64,000 nt of DNA from Lethocerus indicus (GCA_019843655.1 JACDQD010000127.1:1-64000); one strand, 5' to 3'; positions 23,285-37,800 are shown, numbered from the stretch's first letter. Notes: generated by a model from the letters alone, not told the origin. Numbers and translations: made by a program.

Positions 23285-25230
23285 TCAGTCGGCACTTTTG
23301 GGGCCTAAAACCACTTTTTGGACCGATTTTGCGCCCAAAAACCGCCTTCGTGCCTGAAAACCACATTTTTAACAATACAACCTGCACTATTGAGCCATTT
23401 TACGCACATTACCGTATTCGGCCGTAAGAACCGCATTTCGGACCGATTTTGCGCCTGAAACACCACTTTGGCCTAAAAAGCCTATATTTTGGACTGGATT
23501 TTGTTTGAAAACACCACTTTTCGGGCCTAAAAGCCTACATTTTTGGACCGATTTTGCCCTGAAAACACCACTTTCGGGCCTAAAAACATTGGACCAATTT
23601 TGCGCCTGAAAACACCACTTTTCGGGCCTAAAAAGCCTACATTTTTTGGACCGATTTTGCGCCTGAAAACACCACTTTTCGGGCCTAAAAAGCCTACATT
23701 TTTTGGACCGATTTTGCGCCTGAAAACACCACTTTTCGGGCCTAAAAAGCCTACATTTTTTGGACCGATTTTGCCCCTGAAAACACTACTCGGGCCTAAA
23801 AAGCCTACATTTTTTGGACCGATTTTGCGCCTGAAAACACCACTTTTCGGGCCTAAAAAGCCTACATTTTTTGGACCGATTTTGCGCCTGAAAACACCAC
23901 TTTTCGGGCCTAAAAAGCCTACATTTTTGGATCACGCGCCCGAAACACCACTTTCGGGGCCTAAAAAGCCTACATTTTTTGGACCGACGGCCCCGGAAAC
24001 ACCACTTTTGCCTAAAAAGCCTACATTTTTGACCCATTTTGCCTGAAACCACTACTGGCCTAAAAAGCCTATTTTTTGGACCGATTTTGCGCCTGAAACA
24101 CCACTTTCGGGCCTAAAGCCACATTTTTGACCGATTTTGGCCCTGAAACACCATTTTGGGCGTAAAAGCCTACATTTTTGGACCCATTTTGCGCCTGAAC
24201 ACCACTTTGGCCTAAAAGCCTACATTTTTGGACCGATTTCAAAACACCACTTTTCGTGCCTAAAAGCCTACATTTTTTGGACCGATTTTGCGCCTGAAAA
24301 CACCACTTTTCGGGCCTAAAAAGCCTACATTTTTTGGACCGATTTTGCGCCTGAAAACACCACTTTTCGGGCCTAAAAAGCCTACATTTTTTGGACCGAT
24401 TTTGCCCGAAAACACCACTTTCGGGCCTAAAAGCCTACATTTTTGGACCCATTTTGCGCCTGAAAACACCACTTTTCGGGCCCAAAACCTACATTTTTGA
24501 CCGATTTTGCCCCAGAAAACACTACTTTCGGGCCTAAAAGCCCATTTTTTGACCGATTTTGCGCCTGAAAACCCCCAATTTTGGGCCTGAAAGCGCATTT
24601 TTTGGTCCAATTTGCCCCCAAAACCGCTGAATGATTAGCGCCTAAAAACAGCGCTTTTTGTCCGATTTTATCCCATAAAACCGCATTTTTTGCCCGTTTT
24701 GCCTGCAAAAACCGCACTTCTGGGCCTAAAGCCACAATTCTGGGCCCAAAGACAGCATTTTTGCTCGATTCGCCCAAAAGCGCATTTCTGGGCCGATTTT
24801 GCGCCCGAAAACCGCACTTTTGAGCTGATTTAGCTCCTGAAAACAAGCATTTTTTGCCCGATTTCGCCCCCAAAAACCGCATTTTTGGACCAATTTTGCG
24901 CCTAAAACCAGCATTATTGAGCCTAAAAAGCGCATTTTTGTGTCGATTTTGCCACTAAAAACCGCTTTTTTGGGATTATTTAGCGCCTGAAAACCGCATT
25001 TTTTTCCCTTGTTTTGCCCCAAAAAGCGCATTTCTGGGCCGATTTTGCGCCCGAAAACCGCACTTTTGAGCTGATTTAGCTCCTGAAAACAGCATTTTTT
25101 GCCCGATTTCGCCCCCCAAAAACCGCTTTTTTGCACCAATTTTTACGCCTAAAACCAGCATTATTGAGCCTAAAGAGCGCATTTTTGTGTCGATTTTGCC
25201 ACTAAAAACCGCTCTTTGAGATGATTTAGC
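23285..25230. repeat. satellite S2, forward orientation, about 57-bp unit
   Basis: Tandem units with CCTAAAAAGCCTACATTTTT, GGACCGATTTTGCGCC and TGAAAACACCACTTTTCGGG. From about 24.6 kb they grade into a variant with AAAACCGCATTTTTGGGCC. A larger duplication is visible: 24.78-24.95 kb repeats at 25.03-25.22 kb. Open frames (GPKKPTFFGPILRLKTPL) are repeat translations. Confidence 0.93.
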
Positions 25231-25261
25231 GCCTGAAAACGGAAAGTATATAAATACTGTT

Positions 25262-26180
25262 GACATATTTAAACCCCCACTAAAAATGCTGTTTTAGGTG
25301 CAAAATCAGCCCGAAAATACGGTTTTTAGGCCCAAAACTGCGGTTTATAGGGGCAATTTACGACCCAAAAATGCTGTTTTAAAGTGAAAAATCAGCCGAA
25401 AAATGCGGTTTTAGGCCCGAAAATACCATATTTAGCGCAAAATCGGTCCCAAATGCGCTTTTAGGCCCGGAAATTAGGGAAACGTGCAACAAATGCTGTT
25501 TTCAAGCGCTAAATCAGCTCAAAATGTGGGTTTTAGGCGTAAATCGGCCCAGAAATGCGCCTTTTAGGGCCAAAATGGTAGGTTTAGGCCCCAAACGTGC
25601 GGTTTTCAGGCGCAAAATCGGCAAAATGTGGTTTTTTTAGGCTGGGCAAAAAATGCTATTCAGGCGCCTAAACCCATCTCAAAAAGCGGGAGTTTTAGCT
25701 GAAAGGCTGACAAAAATGCGGATTTTAGGCCCAAAATGCGGTTTTAGGCGCAAAATCGGTCCCAGAAATCGTGGTTTTAGGGGCAAAATCGGTCTAAATG
25801 TGGGCTTTAGGGGCAAAATGCGGGCGGCCAAAATGCGGTTTTGGCAAAATCGGCCCAGAAATGCGGTTTTTGGGGCAAAATCGGGCAAAAATGCTGTCTT
25901 TAGGCCAAGAAATGTAGGCTTGAAATCGGAATGCGGTTTTTGGGGACAAAAACGGCAAAAATGGTTTTTAGAAATGGAAACGCTGTTTCAGGCGCTAGAT
26001 CATCTCGAAAAGCGGTTTTAGGGTAAAATCGGCCAAAAATGCGCTTTTAGGCCTAATAATGCAGTTACTGGGCCCAAAATTGTGTTTCAGGCGCAAAATC
26101 GGTCCAAAAAAGTAGGCTTTTAGGCCCAAAGTGGTGTTTTCAGGCGCAAAATCGGTCCGAAAATCGGGTAATTTACGTAA
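25262..26180. repeat. satellite S2, inverted orientation
   Basis: The repeat now reads AAAATGCGGTTTTAGGCGCA, the reverse complement of the unit to its left. The switch falls at 25.23-25.27 kb, next to AGTATATAAATACTG. Confidence 0.9.
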
Positions 26181-26184
26181 AAAA

Positions 26185-26850
26185 ATATAAATTTTCCCAT
26201 TTCACAACCCGCCATTATTTTACAGGGCCCCAATTGTAACGGCCCGAACGGGGAGTGTCGGACCTATTTATTTTAAATTTTGCGCTTTCTTGGATAAAAT
26301 TGAAAATAACTAATATTTAAACTCTGACCTGACGTATCCGATGAGGTGTTCAGAAGGTCACGACCTCGAGTGGTAGCGGGTTACGCCGCGTCGACGACTG
26401 AGCGCCGGCACCCCACCCGGCGGCAAATCCCGCCCCCGGTCACGTGACGCGCCACCCCCACCACCCACCCTCTAAGCACCGCCTCCCGACTCCGCCCCAA
26501 CTCTCCAGAAATCGTTTTCCCTGTACGATCTAAGTGTGCAGCAAGAGGATGGAAGACAATCTGCCGAAGACATTGAGGACGTATTATATATGTGTGGTTC
26601 GAGCTGTCCGAAATTCGGCAATCGAGTTGACTGAGGGTCAATTGTCATTGTACCGGGGTGGGAATTTCGTTAGTAAAAGAAACGAAAAGACAACAAGTAC
26701 CATTCTTGACACTGGTGTTTCTCTCTGGGGTAAACACTTCCACCCCGAGGATCTACCCCTGGTCAGCGCCAGAACAGTCTCTCTCAAGCACTACAGAGTG
26801 AGCCTAAACTTTGTGAATCGAATTAGAGCATATTTGAAACACCCCAAAAA
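26185..26850. other. non-satellite island with GC-rich core
   Basis: Interrupts S2. At 26.38-26.52 kb it is GC-rich with GACTCCGCCCC, CCCGCCCCC and a CACGTG. 26.56-26.70 kb resembles 44.32-44.45 kb (shared words ATATGTGGTTTGAGCTGT, CGGCAAT/CGGCCAAT, GTTGAC, GTGGGGAAATTT), so this part is a dispersed element. The 119-residue + frame across it has no recognisable domain and runs into S2 at its end. Confidence 0.45.
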
Positions 26851-28795
26851 TGCAGGTTTTGGGACCAAAATCGATCCCCAAAATGCGGTTTAGGCGCGAA
26901 ATGGCGTTTTTAGGTACATAATCGGCCCTAATAATGCGGTTTTTAGTCGCCAATCAGCCCTAAAATTCAGTTTTCAGGCCCAAAATGTAGTTTCAGGAGC
27001 AAAACTCAGCCTAAAATGCGATTTTTAGACCCAAAAATGCCGTTTTAGGCGCGAAATCAGACTAAAATGCGATTTTGGACCAAAAATGCCGTTTTTAGAC
27101 GCAAAATCAGCCTAAAAATGCGATTTTGACCCAGAAAAGCAATTTTAGACGCAAAATCGGCGCAAAATGCGGTTTTAGGCGCAAAATCGGCCATATAATA
27201 CGGTTTTCAGGCCCAGAAATGCGGTTATTAGACGCAAAATCAGCCCTAAAATGCGGTTTTAAGGCGCAAAATGATAAAATGCGATGGTTTGGACCAAAAT
27301 GAGCCTAAAAATGCGATTTTAAACCCAAAATGCAGTTTTAAGGCGAAAATCGGCCTAAAATGTGGTTTCCAGGGAGCAAAATCAGCCTGCAAATGCGATT
27401 TCGACCCAAAATGCTGTTTTAGGCGCAATCAGCCTAAAAATGCGATTTTAGACACAAAATGCCGTTTTTAGGCGCGGAATCACCCTAAAAATGCGATTTT
27501 GGACCAAAATTCTGTTTTAGGTGCAATCTGCTAAAATGCGGTTTAGGCCCAGAAAAGCAATTTTAGACGCAAAATCGGCGCAAAAATGCGGTTTTAGGCG
27601 CAAAATCGGCCATATAATACGGTTTTCAGGCCCAAAAGTGGTTTCAAGAGCAAAATCAGCCTAAAATGCGATTTTAGACCAAAAATGCCGTTTTTAGGCG
27701 CAAAATCAGACTAAAATGCGATTTTGGACCCAAAAATTCTGTTTTAAGAGCAAAATCAGCCTAAAATGCGATTTTAGACCAAAAATGCCGTTTTTAGGCG
27801 CAAAATCAGACTAAAATGCGATTTTGGACCCAAAAATTCTGTTTTAGGTGCAAAATCGGCCTAAAAATGCGATTTTTGGACCAGAAAAGCAATTTTTAGA
27901 CGCAAAATCGGCGATAAAATGCTTTTAGGCGCAAAATCGGCCATATAATACGGTTTTCAGGCCCAGAAATGCGGTTTTTAGACACAAAATCAGCCCTAAA
28001 ATGCGGTTTTTTAGGCGCAAAATGAGCCTAAAAATGCGATTTTGGACCAAAATGAGTTCCTAAAATGCGATTTTAAACCCAAAAATGCAGTTTTAGGAAA
28101 AATCGGCCTAAAATGTTTTTAGGCCCAGAAAAGCAGTTTTAGACGCTAAATCAGCCCTAAAATCAGTTTTCAGGCCCAAAATGTGGTTTCCAGGAGCAAA
28201 ATCAGCCTAAAATGCGATTTTAGACCCAAAATGCCGTTTTAGGCGCTTGAAAGGAATCACCCTAAAAATGCGATTTTGACCAAAAATTCCGTTTTAGTGC
28301 AAAATCTGCCTAAAATGCGTTTTAGCCCAAAAAGCAATTTTAGAGGCAAAATCGGCGCAAAATGCGGTTTTAGGCGCAAAATCAGCCATATAATACGGTT
28401 TTCAGGCCCAAAAAGTGGTTTTCAAGAGCAAAATCAGCCTAAAATGACGATTTTTAAACCCAAAATGCCGTTTTAGACGCGAAATTAGCCTAAAATGCGA
28501 TTTTGACCATAAATGCAGATTTTAGGCGCAAAATAAGCCTAAAAGCGTTTTAGACACCAAAATGCGGTTTTAGGCGCAAAATCGGCCCAAAATGCGGATT
28601 TCAGGTCCAAAATGAGCTTTTCAGGCCCAAAATGTGGTTTATAGACGCAAAATCGTACCAAAATGTCTTTTAGCCCTAAAAAGGTTTTTAGGAGCAAAAT
28701 CGGCCTAAATATTCTGTTTCAGCCGCTAAATCACCTCAAAAGCGGTTTCTAGGCTGAAATTTGCGGTTTCAACCCTCCTTTTAGGGCAAAGTGTA
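26850..28795. repeat. satellite S2, inverted orientation, second block
   Basis: Units such as AAAATCGGCCTAAAATGCG with GTTTTTAGGCGC; long internal duplications (27.63-27.85 kb holds a near-exact 113-bp tandem copy). Confidence 0.93.
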
Positions 28796-28799
28796 ACTA

Positions 28800-31700
28800 A
28801 ACTTTTGGGTGAAATATGGGACTGATCTGTTTTGAAAACCTAAATTTTCGATTTTTAACCTGCCCTTTAGGGGCAAGTGTAACTCACTTTTGTACACTTG
28901 TGGGCTGAGAGAAAACCTGGGGCAAGTTTTAACTCACTTTTGTACACTTGTGGGTGAAATATGGGACCGATCTGAGAAAATTTTCGAAAAACCTAAATTT
29001 TCGATTTTCAACCCGCCCTTTTAGGGGCAAGTGTAACTCACTTTTGTACACTTGTGGGTGAAATATGGGACCGATCTGAGAAAATTTTCGAAAAACCTAA
29101 ATTTTCGATTTTAACCGTCTTTTAGGGGCAAGTGTAACTCAAGTGGGCTGAAAACTAAATTTTCGATTTTCAACTTTTAGGGGCAAGTGTAACTCACTTT
29201 GTACACTTGTGGGTGGAATACCGATAGAAAATTTTCGATAAATTTTCGATTTTCAACCCGCCCTTTTAGGGGCAAGTGTAACTCACTTTTGTACACTTGT
29301 GGGTGGAATATGGGACCGATCTGAGAAAATTTTCGAAAAACCTAAATTTTCGATTTTTAACCCGCCCTTTTAGGGGCAAGTGTAACTCACTTTTGTACAC
29401 TTGTGGGTGGAATATGGGACCGATCTGAAAATTTTCGAAAAACCTAAATTTTCGATTTTCAACCCGCCCTTTTAGGGGCAAGTGTAACTCACTTTGGTAC
29501 ACTTGTGGGTGGAATATGGGACCGATCTGAGAAAATTTTCGAAAAACCTAAATTTTCGATTTTCAACCCGCCCTTTTAGGGGCAAGTGTAACTCACTTTT
29601 GTACACTTGTGGGTGGAATATGGGACCGATCTGAGAAAATTTTCGAAAAACCTAAATTTTCGATTTTTAACGCGCCCTTTTAGGGGCAAGTGTAACTCAC
29701 TTTTGTACACTTGTGGGTGGAATATGGGACCGATCTGAGAAAATTTTCGAAAAACCTAAATTTTCGATTTTCAACCCGCCCTTTTAGGGGCAAGTGTAAC
29801 TCACTTTGGTACACTTGTGGGTGGAATATGGGACCGATCTGAGAAAATTTTCGAAAAACCTAAATTTTCGATTTTCAACCCGCCATTTTAGGGGCAAGTG
29901 TAACTCACTTTGGTACACTTGTGGGTGGAATATGGGACCGATCTGAGAAAATTTTCGAAAAACCTAAATTTTCGATTTTTAACCCGCCCTTTTAGGGGCA
30001 AGTGTAACTCACTTTTGTACACTTGTGGGTGGAATATGGGACCGATCTGTGAAAATTTTCGAAAAACCTAAATTTTCGATTTTTAACCCGCCCATTTAGG
30101 GGCAAGTGTAACTCACTTTTGTACACTTGTGGGTGAATATGGGACCGATCTGAGAAAATTTTCGAAAAACCTAAATTTTCGATTTTTAACCCGCCCTTTT
30201 AGGGGCAAGTGTAACTCACTTTGGTACACTTGTGGGTGGAATATGGGACCGATCTGAGAAAATTTTCGAAAAACCTAAATTTTCGATTTTCAACCCGCCC
30301 TTTTAGGGGCAAGTGTAACTCACTTTGGTACACTTGTGGGTGGAATATGGGATCGATCTGAGAAAATTTTCGAAAAACCTAAATTTTCGATTTTCAACCC
30401 GCCCTTTTAGGGGCAAGTGTAACTCACTTTGGTACACTTGTGGGTGGAATATGGGACCGATCTGAGAAAATTTTCGAAAAACCTAAATTTTCGATTTTAA
30501 CCTCGCCATTTGGGGCAAGTGTAACTCATTCTTTTGTACACTTGGGGTGGAATATGGGACGATCTGAGAAAATTTTCGAAAAACCTAAATTTTCGATTTT
30601 CAACCCGCCCTTTAGGGGCAAGTGTAACTCACTTTTGGTACACTTGTGGGTGGAATATGGGACCGATCTGAGAAAATTTTCGAAAAACCTAAATTTTCGA
30701 TTTTCAACCCGCCCTTTTAGGGGCAAGTGTAACTCACTTTGGTACACTTGTGGGTGGAATATGGGACCGATCTGAGAAAATTTTCGAAAAACCTAAATTT
30801 TCGATTTTCAACCCGCCGTTTTAGGGGCAAGTGTAACTCACTTTGGTACACTTGTGGGTGGAATATGGGACCGATCTGAGAAAATTTTCGAAAAACCTAA
30901 ATTTTCGATTTTCAACCCGCCGTTTTAGGGGCAAGTGTAACTCACTTTGGTACACTTGTGGGTGGAATATGGGACCGATCTGAGAAAATTTTCGAAAACC
31001 TAAATCTTTCGATTTTACACGCACCCTTTTAGGGGCAAGTGTAACTCACTTTGGTACACTTGTGGGTGGAATATGGGACCGATCTGAGAAAATTTTCGAA
31101 AAACCTAAATTTTCGATTTTTAACCCGCCCTTTTAGGGGCAAGTGTAACTCACTTTGGTACACTTGTGGGTGGAATATGGGACCGATCTGAGAAAATTTT
31201 CGAAAAACCTAAATTTTCGATTTTTAACCCGCCCTTTTAGGGGCAAGTGTAACTCACTTTGGTACACTTGTGGGTGGAATATGGGATCGATCTGAGAAAA
31301 TTTTCGAAAAACCTAAATTTTCGATTTTCAACCCGCCCTTTTAGGGGCAAGTGTAACTCACTTTGGTACACTTGTGGGTGGAATATGGGACCGATCTGAG
31401 AAAATTTTCGAAAAACCTAAATTTTCGATTTTCAACCCGCCCTTTTAGGGGCAAGTGTAACTCACTTTGGTACACTTGTGGGTGGAATATGGGACTGATC
31501 TGAGAAAATTTTCGAAAAACCTAAATTTTCGATTTTCAACCCGCCCTTTTAGGGGCAAGTGTAACTCACTTTGGTACACTTGTGGGTGGAATATGGGACC
31601 GATCTGAGAAAATTTTCGAAAAACCTAAATTTTCGATTTTCAACCCGCCCTTTTAGGGGCAAGTGTAACTCACTTTGGTACACTTGTGGGTGGAATATGG

Positions 31701-34700
31701 GACCGATCTGAGAAAATTTTCGAAAAACCTAAATTTTCGATTTCCTAACCCGCCATTCTAGGGGCAAGTGTAACTCACTTTGGTACACTTGTGGGTGGAA
31801 TATGGGACCGATCTGAGAAAATTTTCGAAAAACCTAAATTTTCGATTTTCAACCCGCCCTTTTAGGGGCAAGTGTAACTCACTTTTGTACACTTGTGGGT
31901 GGAATATGGGACCGATCTGAGAAAATTTTCGAAAAACCTAAATTTTCGATTTTCAACCCGCAAGTGTAACCTTTTAGGGGCAAGTGTAACTCACTTTTGT
32001 ACACTTGTGGGTGGAATATGGGACCGATCTGAGAAAATTTTCGAAAAACCTAAATTTTCGATTTTCAACCCGCCCTTTTAGGGGCAAGTGTAACTCACTT
32101 TTGGTACACTTGTGGGTGGAATATGGGATCGATCTGAGAAAATTTTCGAAAACCTAAATTTTCGATTTTCAACCCGCCTTTCAGGGGCAAGTGTAACTCA
32201 CTTTGGTACACTTGTGGGTGGAATATGGGACCGATCTGAGAAAATTTTCGAAAAACCTAAATTTTCGATTTTCAACCCGCCATTTCAGGGGCAAGTGTAA
32301 CTCACTTTGGTACACTTGTGGGTGGAATATGGGACCGATCTGAGAAAATTTTCGAAAAACCTAAATTTTCGATTTTCAACCCGCCCTTTTAGGGGCAAGT
32401 GTAACTCACTTTTGTACACTTGTGGGTGGAATATGGGACCGATCTGAGAAAATTTTCGAAAAACCTAAATTTTCGATTTTCAACCCGCCGTTTCAGGGGC
32501 AAATGTAACTCACTTTTGTACACTTGTGGGTGGAAATATGGGACCGATCTGAGAAAATTTTCGAAAAACCTAAATTTTCGATTTTCAACCCTCCGTTTCG
32601 GGGGCAAGTGTAACTCACTTTGGTACACTTGTGGGTGGAATATGACGATCGATCTGAGAAAATTTTCGAAAATTTTCGAAAAACCTAAATTTTCGATTTT
32701 CGAACCTGCCCTTTAGGGGCAAGTGTAACTTTTAGGGGCAAGTGTAACTCACTTTGTACACTTGTGGGTGGAATATGGGATCGATCTGAGAAAATTTTCG
32801 AAAAACCTAAATTTTCGATTTTCAACCCGCCCTTTTAGGGGCAAGTGTAACTCACTTTTGTACACTTGTGGGTGGAATATGGGATCGATCTGAGAAAATT
32901 TTCGAAAAACCTAAATTTTCGATTTTCAACCCGCCCTTTTAGGGGCAAGTGTAACTCACTTTGGTACACTTGTGGGTGGAATATGGGACCGATCTGAGAA
33001 AATTTTCGAAAAACCTAAATTTTCGATTTTCAACCCGCCCTTTTAGGGGCAAGTGTAACTCACTTTGGTACACTTGTGGGTGGAATATGGGACCGATCTG
33101 AGAAAATTTTCGAAAAACCTAAATTTTCGATTTTCAACCCGCCCTTTTAGGGGCAAGTGTAACTCACTTTTGTACACTTGTGGGTGGAATATGGGACCGA
33201 TCTGAGAAAATTTTCGAAAAACCTAAATTTTCGATTTTCAACCCGCCCTTTTAGGGGCAAGTGTAACTCACTTTGGTACACTTGTGGGTGGAATATGGGA
33301 CCGATCTGAGAAAATTTTCGAAAAACCTAAATTTTCGATTTTCAACCCGCCCTTTTAGGGGCAAGTGTAACTCACTTTGGTACACTTGTGGGTGGAATAT
33401 GGGACCGATCTGAGAAAATTTTCGAAAAACCTAAATTTTCGATTTTCAACCCGCCCTTTTAGGGGCAAGTGTAACTCACTTTGGTACACTTGTGGGTGGA
33501 ATATGGGACCGATCTGAGAAAATTTTCGAAAAACCTAAATTTTCGATTTTCAACCCGCCCTTTTAGGGGCAAGTGTAACTCACTTTTGTACACTTGTGGG
33601 TGAAATATGGGATCCGATCTGTGAAAATTTTCGAAAAACCTAAATTTTCGATTTTCAACCCGCCCTTTTAGGGGCAAGTGTAACTCACTTTGGTACACTT
33701 GTGGGTGAAATATGGGACCGATCTGAGAAAATTTTCGAAAAACCTAAATTTTCGATTTTCAACCCGCCCTTTTAGGGGCAAGTGTAACTCACTTTGGTAC
33801 ACTTGTGGGTGAAATATGGGATCGATCTGAGAAAATTTTCGAAAAACCTAAATTTTCGATTTTCAACCCGCCCTTTTAGGGGCAAGTGTAACTCACTTTG
33901 GTACACTTGTGGGTGGAATATGGGATCGATCTGAGAAAATTTTCGAAAAACCTAAATTTTCGATTTTCAACCCGCCCTTTTAGGGGCAAGTGTAACTCAC
34001 TTTGGTACACTTGTGGGTGGAATATGGGATCGATCTGAGAAAATTTTCGAAAAACCTAAATTTTCGATTTTCAACCCGCCCTTTTAGGGGCAAGTGTAAC
34101 TCACTTTGGTACACTTGTGGGTGGAATATGGGACCGATCTGTGAAAATTTTCGAAAAACCTAAATTTTCGATTTTCAACCCGCCCTTTTAGGGGCAAGTG
34201 TAACTCACTTTGGTACACTTGTGGGTGGAATATGGGACCGATCTGTGAAAATTTTCGAAAAACCTAAATTTTCGATTTTCAACCCGCCCTTTTAGGGGCA
34301 AGTGTAACTCACTTTGGTACACTTGTGGGTGAAATATGGGACCGATCTGAGAAAATTTTCGAAAAACCTAAATTTTCGATTTTCAACCCGCCCTTTTAGG
34401 GGCAAGTGTAACTCACTTTGGTACACTTGTGGGTGAAATATGGGATCGATCTGAGAAAATTTTCGAAAAACCTAAATTTTCGATTTTCAACCCGCCCTTT
34501 TAGGGGCAAGTGTAACTCACTTTTGTACACTTGTGGGTGGAATATGGGACCGATCTGAGAAAATTTTCGAAAAACCTAAATTTTCGATTTTCAACCCGCC
34601 CTTTTAGGGGCAAAACTCACTTTTGTACACTTGTGGGTGGAATATGGGATCGATCTGAGAAAATTTTCGAAAACCTAAATTTTCGATTTTCAACCCGCCT

Positions 34701-34800
34701 TTTAGGGGCAAAACTCACTTTTGTACACTTGTGGGTGGAATTGGGATCGATCTGAAAAATTTTCGAAAACCTAAATTTTCGATTTTCAACCCGCCTTTTT
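28800..34800. repeat. 104-bp satellite related to S1
   Basis: A highly regular array, roughly 57 copies. Each unit has GGGGCAAGTGTAACTCAC, TTTGGTACACTTGTGGGTGG, AATATGGGACCGATCTGAG, AAAATTTTCGAAAAACC and TAAATTTTCGATTTTCAACC. Period is 104 bp, measured between successive GTAACTC words at 31561 and 31665. Copies differ at a few sites (GACC/GATC, TTTGG/TTTTG). The edges at 28.8-29.2 and 34.6-34.8 kb are degenerate, as expected for satellite ends. Open frames on both strands are repeat translations. Confidence 0.97.
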
Positions 34801-34849
34801 TTTGTCTTAAAATATTTTCGATTTTTTTTTAGCCAAAATTTTTTGAAGG

Positions 34850-37800
34850 GATTTTCGAAAACATTTTAGGCTGATTTTGCGCCTAAAAATTTTGGTCCTA
34901 AAAATCGCATTTTAGGCTGATTTTGCGCCTAAAAACGGCATTTTAAAACGCAAATTTTAGGCTGATTTTGCGGGCTGATTTTGCGCCAAAAAACGGCATT
35001 TTTGGGTCTAAAAATCACATTTTTAGGCTGATTTTGCATCTAAAAACTGCTTTTCTGGGCCGATTTTACGCCTAAAAACGGCATTTTAAGTCCAAAAATC
35101 GCATTTTTAGGCTGATTTTGCACCTAAAAACGGTATTTTTGGGTCAAAAAATCGCATTTTTAGCCTGATTTTGCACCTAAAAACGGCATTTTCGGTCCAA
35201 AAATCGCATTTTTAGCCTGATTTAGCGACTGAAAACCGCATTTTTAGGCTGATTTTGCGCCTAAAAACGGCATTTTAAGTCCAAAAATCGCATTTTTAGG
35301 CTGATTTTGCACCTAAAAACGGTATTTTTTGGTCAAAAAATCGCATTTTTAGCCTGATTTTGCACCTAAAAACGGTATTTTTGGGTCAAAAATCGCATTT
35401 TTAGCCTGATTTTGCACCTAAAAACGGCATTTTCGGTCCAAAAATCGCATTTTTAGCCTGATTTAGCGACTGAAAACCGCATTTTTAGGCTGATTTTGCG
35501 CCTAAAAACGGCATTTTAAGTCCAAAAATCGCATTTTTAGGCTGATTTTGCACCTAAAAACGGTATTTTTTGGTCAAAAAATCGCATTTTTAGCCTGATT
35601 TTGCACCTAAAAACGGTATTTTTGGGTCAAAAAATCGCATTTTTAGCCTGATTTTGCGCCTAAAAACGGCATTTTTGGCCTAAAAACTGAATTTTTAGGC
35701 TGATTTTGCGCCTAAAAACGGCATTTTAAGTCCAAAAATCGCATTTTTAGGCTGATTTTGCGCCTAAAAACGGCATTTTTTGGTCAAAAATCGCATTTTT
35801 AGCCTGATTTTGCGCCTAAAACGGCATTTTCAAAAATCGCATTTTAGGCTGATTTTGCGCCTGAAAACCATTTTTGGCCTAAAACGATTTTGCGCCATTT
35901 TTGGGTCAAAAATCGCATTTTTAGGCTGATTTTGCGACCTAAAAACGGCATTTTTGGGTCAAAAAATCGCATTTTTAGCCTGATTTTGCACCTAAAAACG
36001 GCATTTTTGGGTCAAAAAATCGCATTTTTAGGCTGATTTTGCGCCTAAAAACGGCATTTTTGGCCAAAAATCGCATTTTTAGCCTGATTTTGCGCCTGAA
36101 AACCACATTTTTGGGCCTAAAAACTGAATATATGGGCCGATTTTGCGCCAAAAAACCGCATTTTTGGGTCTAAAAATCGCATTTTTATGCTGATTTTGCG
36201 CCTAAAAACGGCATTTTTGGCCTAAAAACTGAATTTTTAGGCTGATTTTGCGCCTAAAAATGGCATTTCCGGTCCAAAAATCGCATTTTTAGGCTGATTT
36301 AGCGACTGAAAACCGCATTTTTAGGCTGATTTTGCGTCTTAAAACCGCATTTTTGGCCTAAAAAACTTAATTTTAGGGCTGATTTTACGCCTAAAAATTG
36401 CTTTTCTGGGCCTAAAACCGCATTTTTAGCCTGATTTTGCGCCTAAAAACGGCATTTTGGGCCCTAAAATCGCATTTTTAGGCTGATTTTGCGCGTAAAA
36501 AAGGCATTTTCCGTCCAAAAATTGCATTGTTAGGCTGATTTTGCGCCTGAAAACCGCATTTTTAGGCTGATTTTGCGTCTTAAAACCGCATTTTTGGCCT
36601 AAAAACTTAATTTTAGGTCTGATTTTACGTCTAAAAATTGCTTTTCTGGGCCTAAAACCGCATTTTTAGGCTGATTTTGCGCCTAAAAACGGCATTTTTG
36701 GGTCTACAAATAGCATTTTTAGCCTGATTTTGCGCCTAAAAACCGCATTTTGGGCGGAAAACGGCATTTTCATTTTAGGCTGATTTTGCGCCTAAAACTG
36801 CATTTTCGGCCTAAAACTGCATTTTAGGCTGATTTTGCGTCTGAAAACTGCATTTTTAGGCTGATTTTGCGCCTAAAAACGGCATTTTTGGGTCTACAAA
36901 TAGCATTTTTAGCCTGATTTTGCGCCTAAAAACGGCATTTTCGGTCCAAAAATCGCATTTTTAGGCTGATTTTGCACCTAAAAACCGGATCTCGGGTCTG
37001 AAAATCGCATTTTTAGGCTGATTATGCGATTGAAAACCGCATTTTTGGGCCTAAAAACTGAATTGTAGGGCTAATTTTGCATCTAAAAACTGCTTTTCTG
37101 GGCCGATTTTACGCCTAAAAACGGCATTTTCAGGTATAAATCGCATTTTTGGGATGATTTTGCGCCTGAAAACCGCATTTTTAGGCTGATTTTGCGTCTT
37201 AAAACCGAATTTTGGCCTAAAAACTGAATTTTAGGGCTGATTTTACGTCTAAATTGCTAATTGCTTTTCTGGGTATAAAACCGCCATTTTTAGGCCGATT
37301 TTGCACCTAAAAACGGCATTTTTTGACCCAAAAAACGCACTTTTAGACTGATTTTGCGCCTAAAACGACATTTTCGGTCCAAAAATCGCATTTTTAGGTT
37401 GATTTTGCACCTAAAAACCGCATTTTCGGGTCTGAAAATCGCATTTTTAGGCTGATTTTGCGCCTAAAAATCGCATTTTTGGGTCTGAAAATCGCATTTT
37501 TAGGCCTAAAAACTGAATTTTAGGGCTGATTTTGCGTCTAAAACTGCTTTTCTGGCCCTAAAAAAAGCATTTTGGGCTGATTTTGCGTCTTAAAACCGCA
37601 TTTCGTCCTAAAAACCGCATTTTTAGGCTGATTTTGCACCTAAAAACGGCATTTTCGGTCCAAAAATCGCATTTTTAGGCTGATTTTGCGCCTAAAAACC
37701 GCATTTTTGGGCCTAAAAACTGAATTTTAGGGCTGTATTGCGTCTAAAACTGCTTTTCTTGTCCTAAAAACCGTATTATTGGGCTGATTTTGCACCTAAA

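Noticed and set aside
23543..24046. 167-residue + frame GPKKPTFFGPILRLKTPL
   Set aside because: Unit-length repeat translation of satellite S2.
26534..26893. 119-residue + open frame
   Set aside because: It runs from a dispersed element into S2, with no recognisable domain; the related copy at 44.3 kb is not open in the same way.
28800..34800. Regular 104-bp spacing could suggest a CRISPR array
   Set aside because: The whole unit repeats, with no unique spacers, in a eukaryotic genome with introns; it is a satellite.
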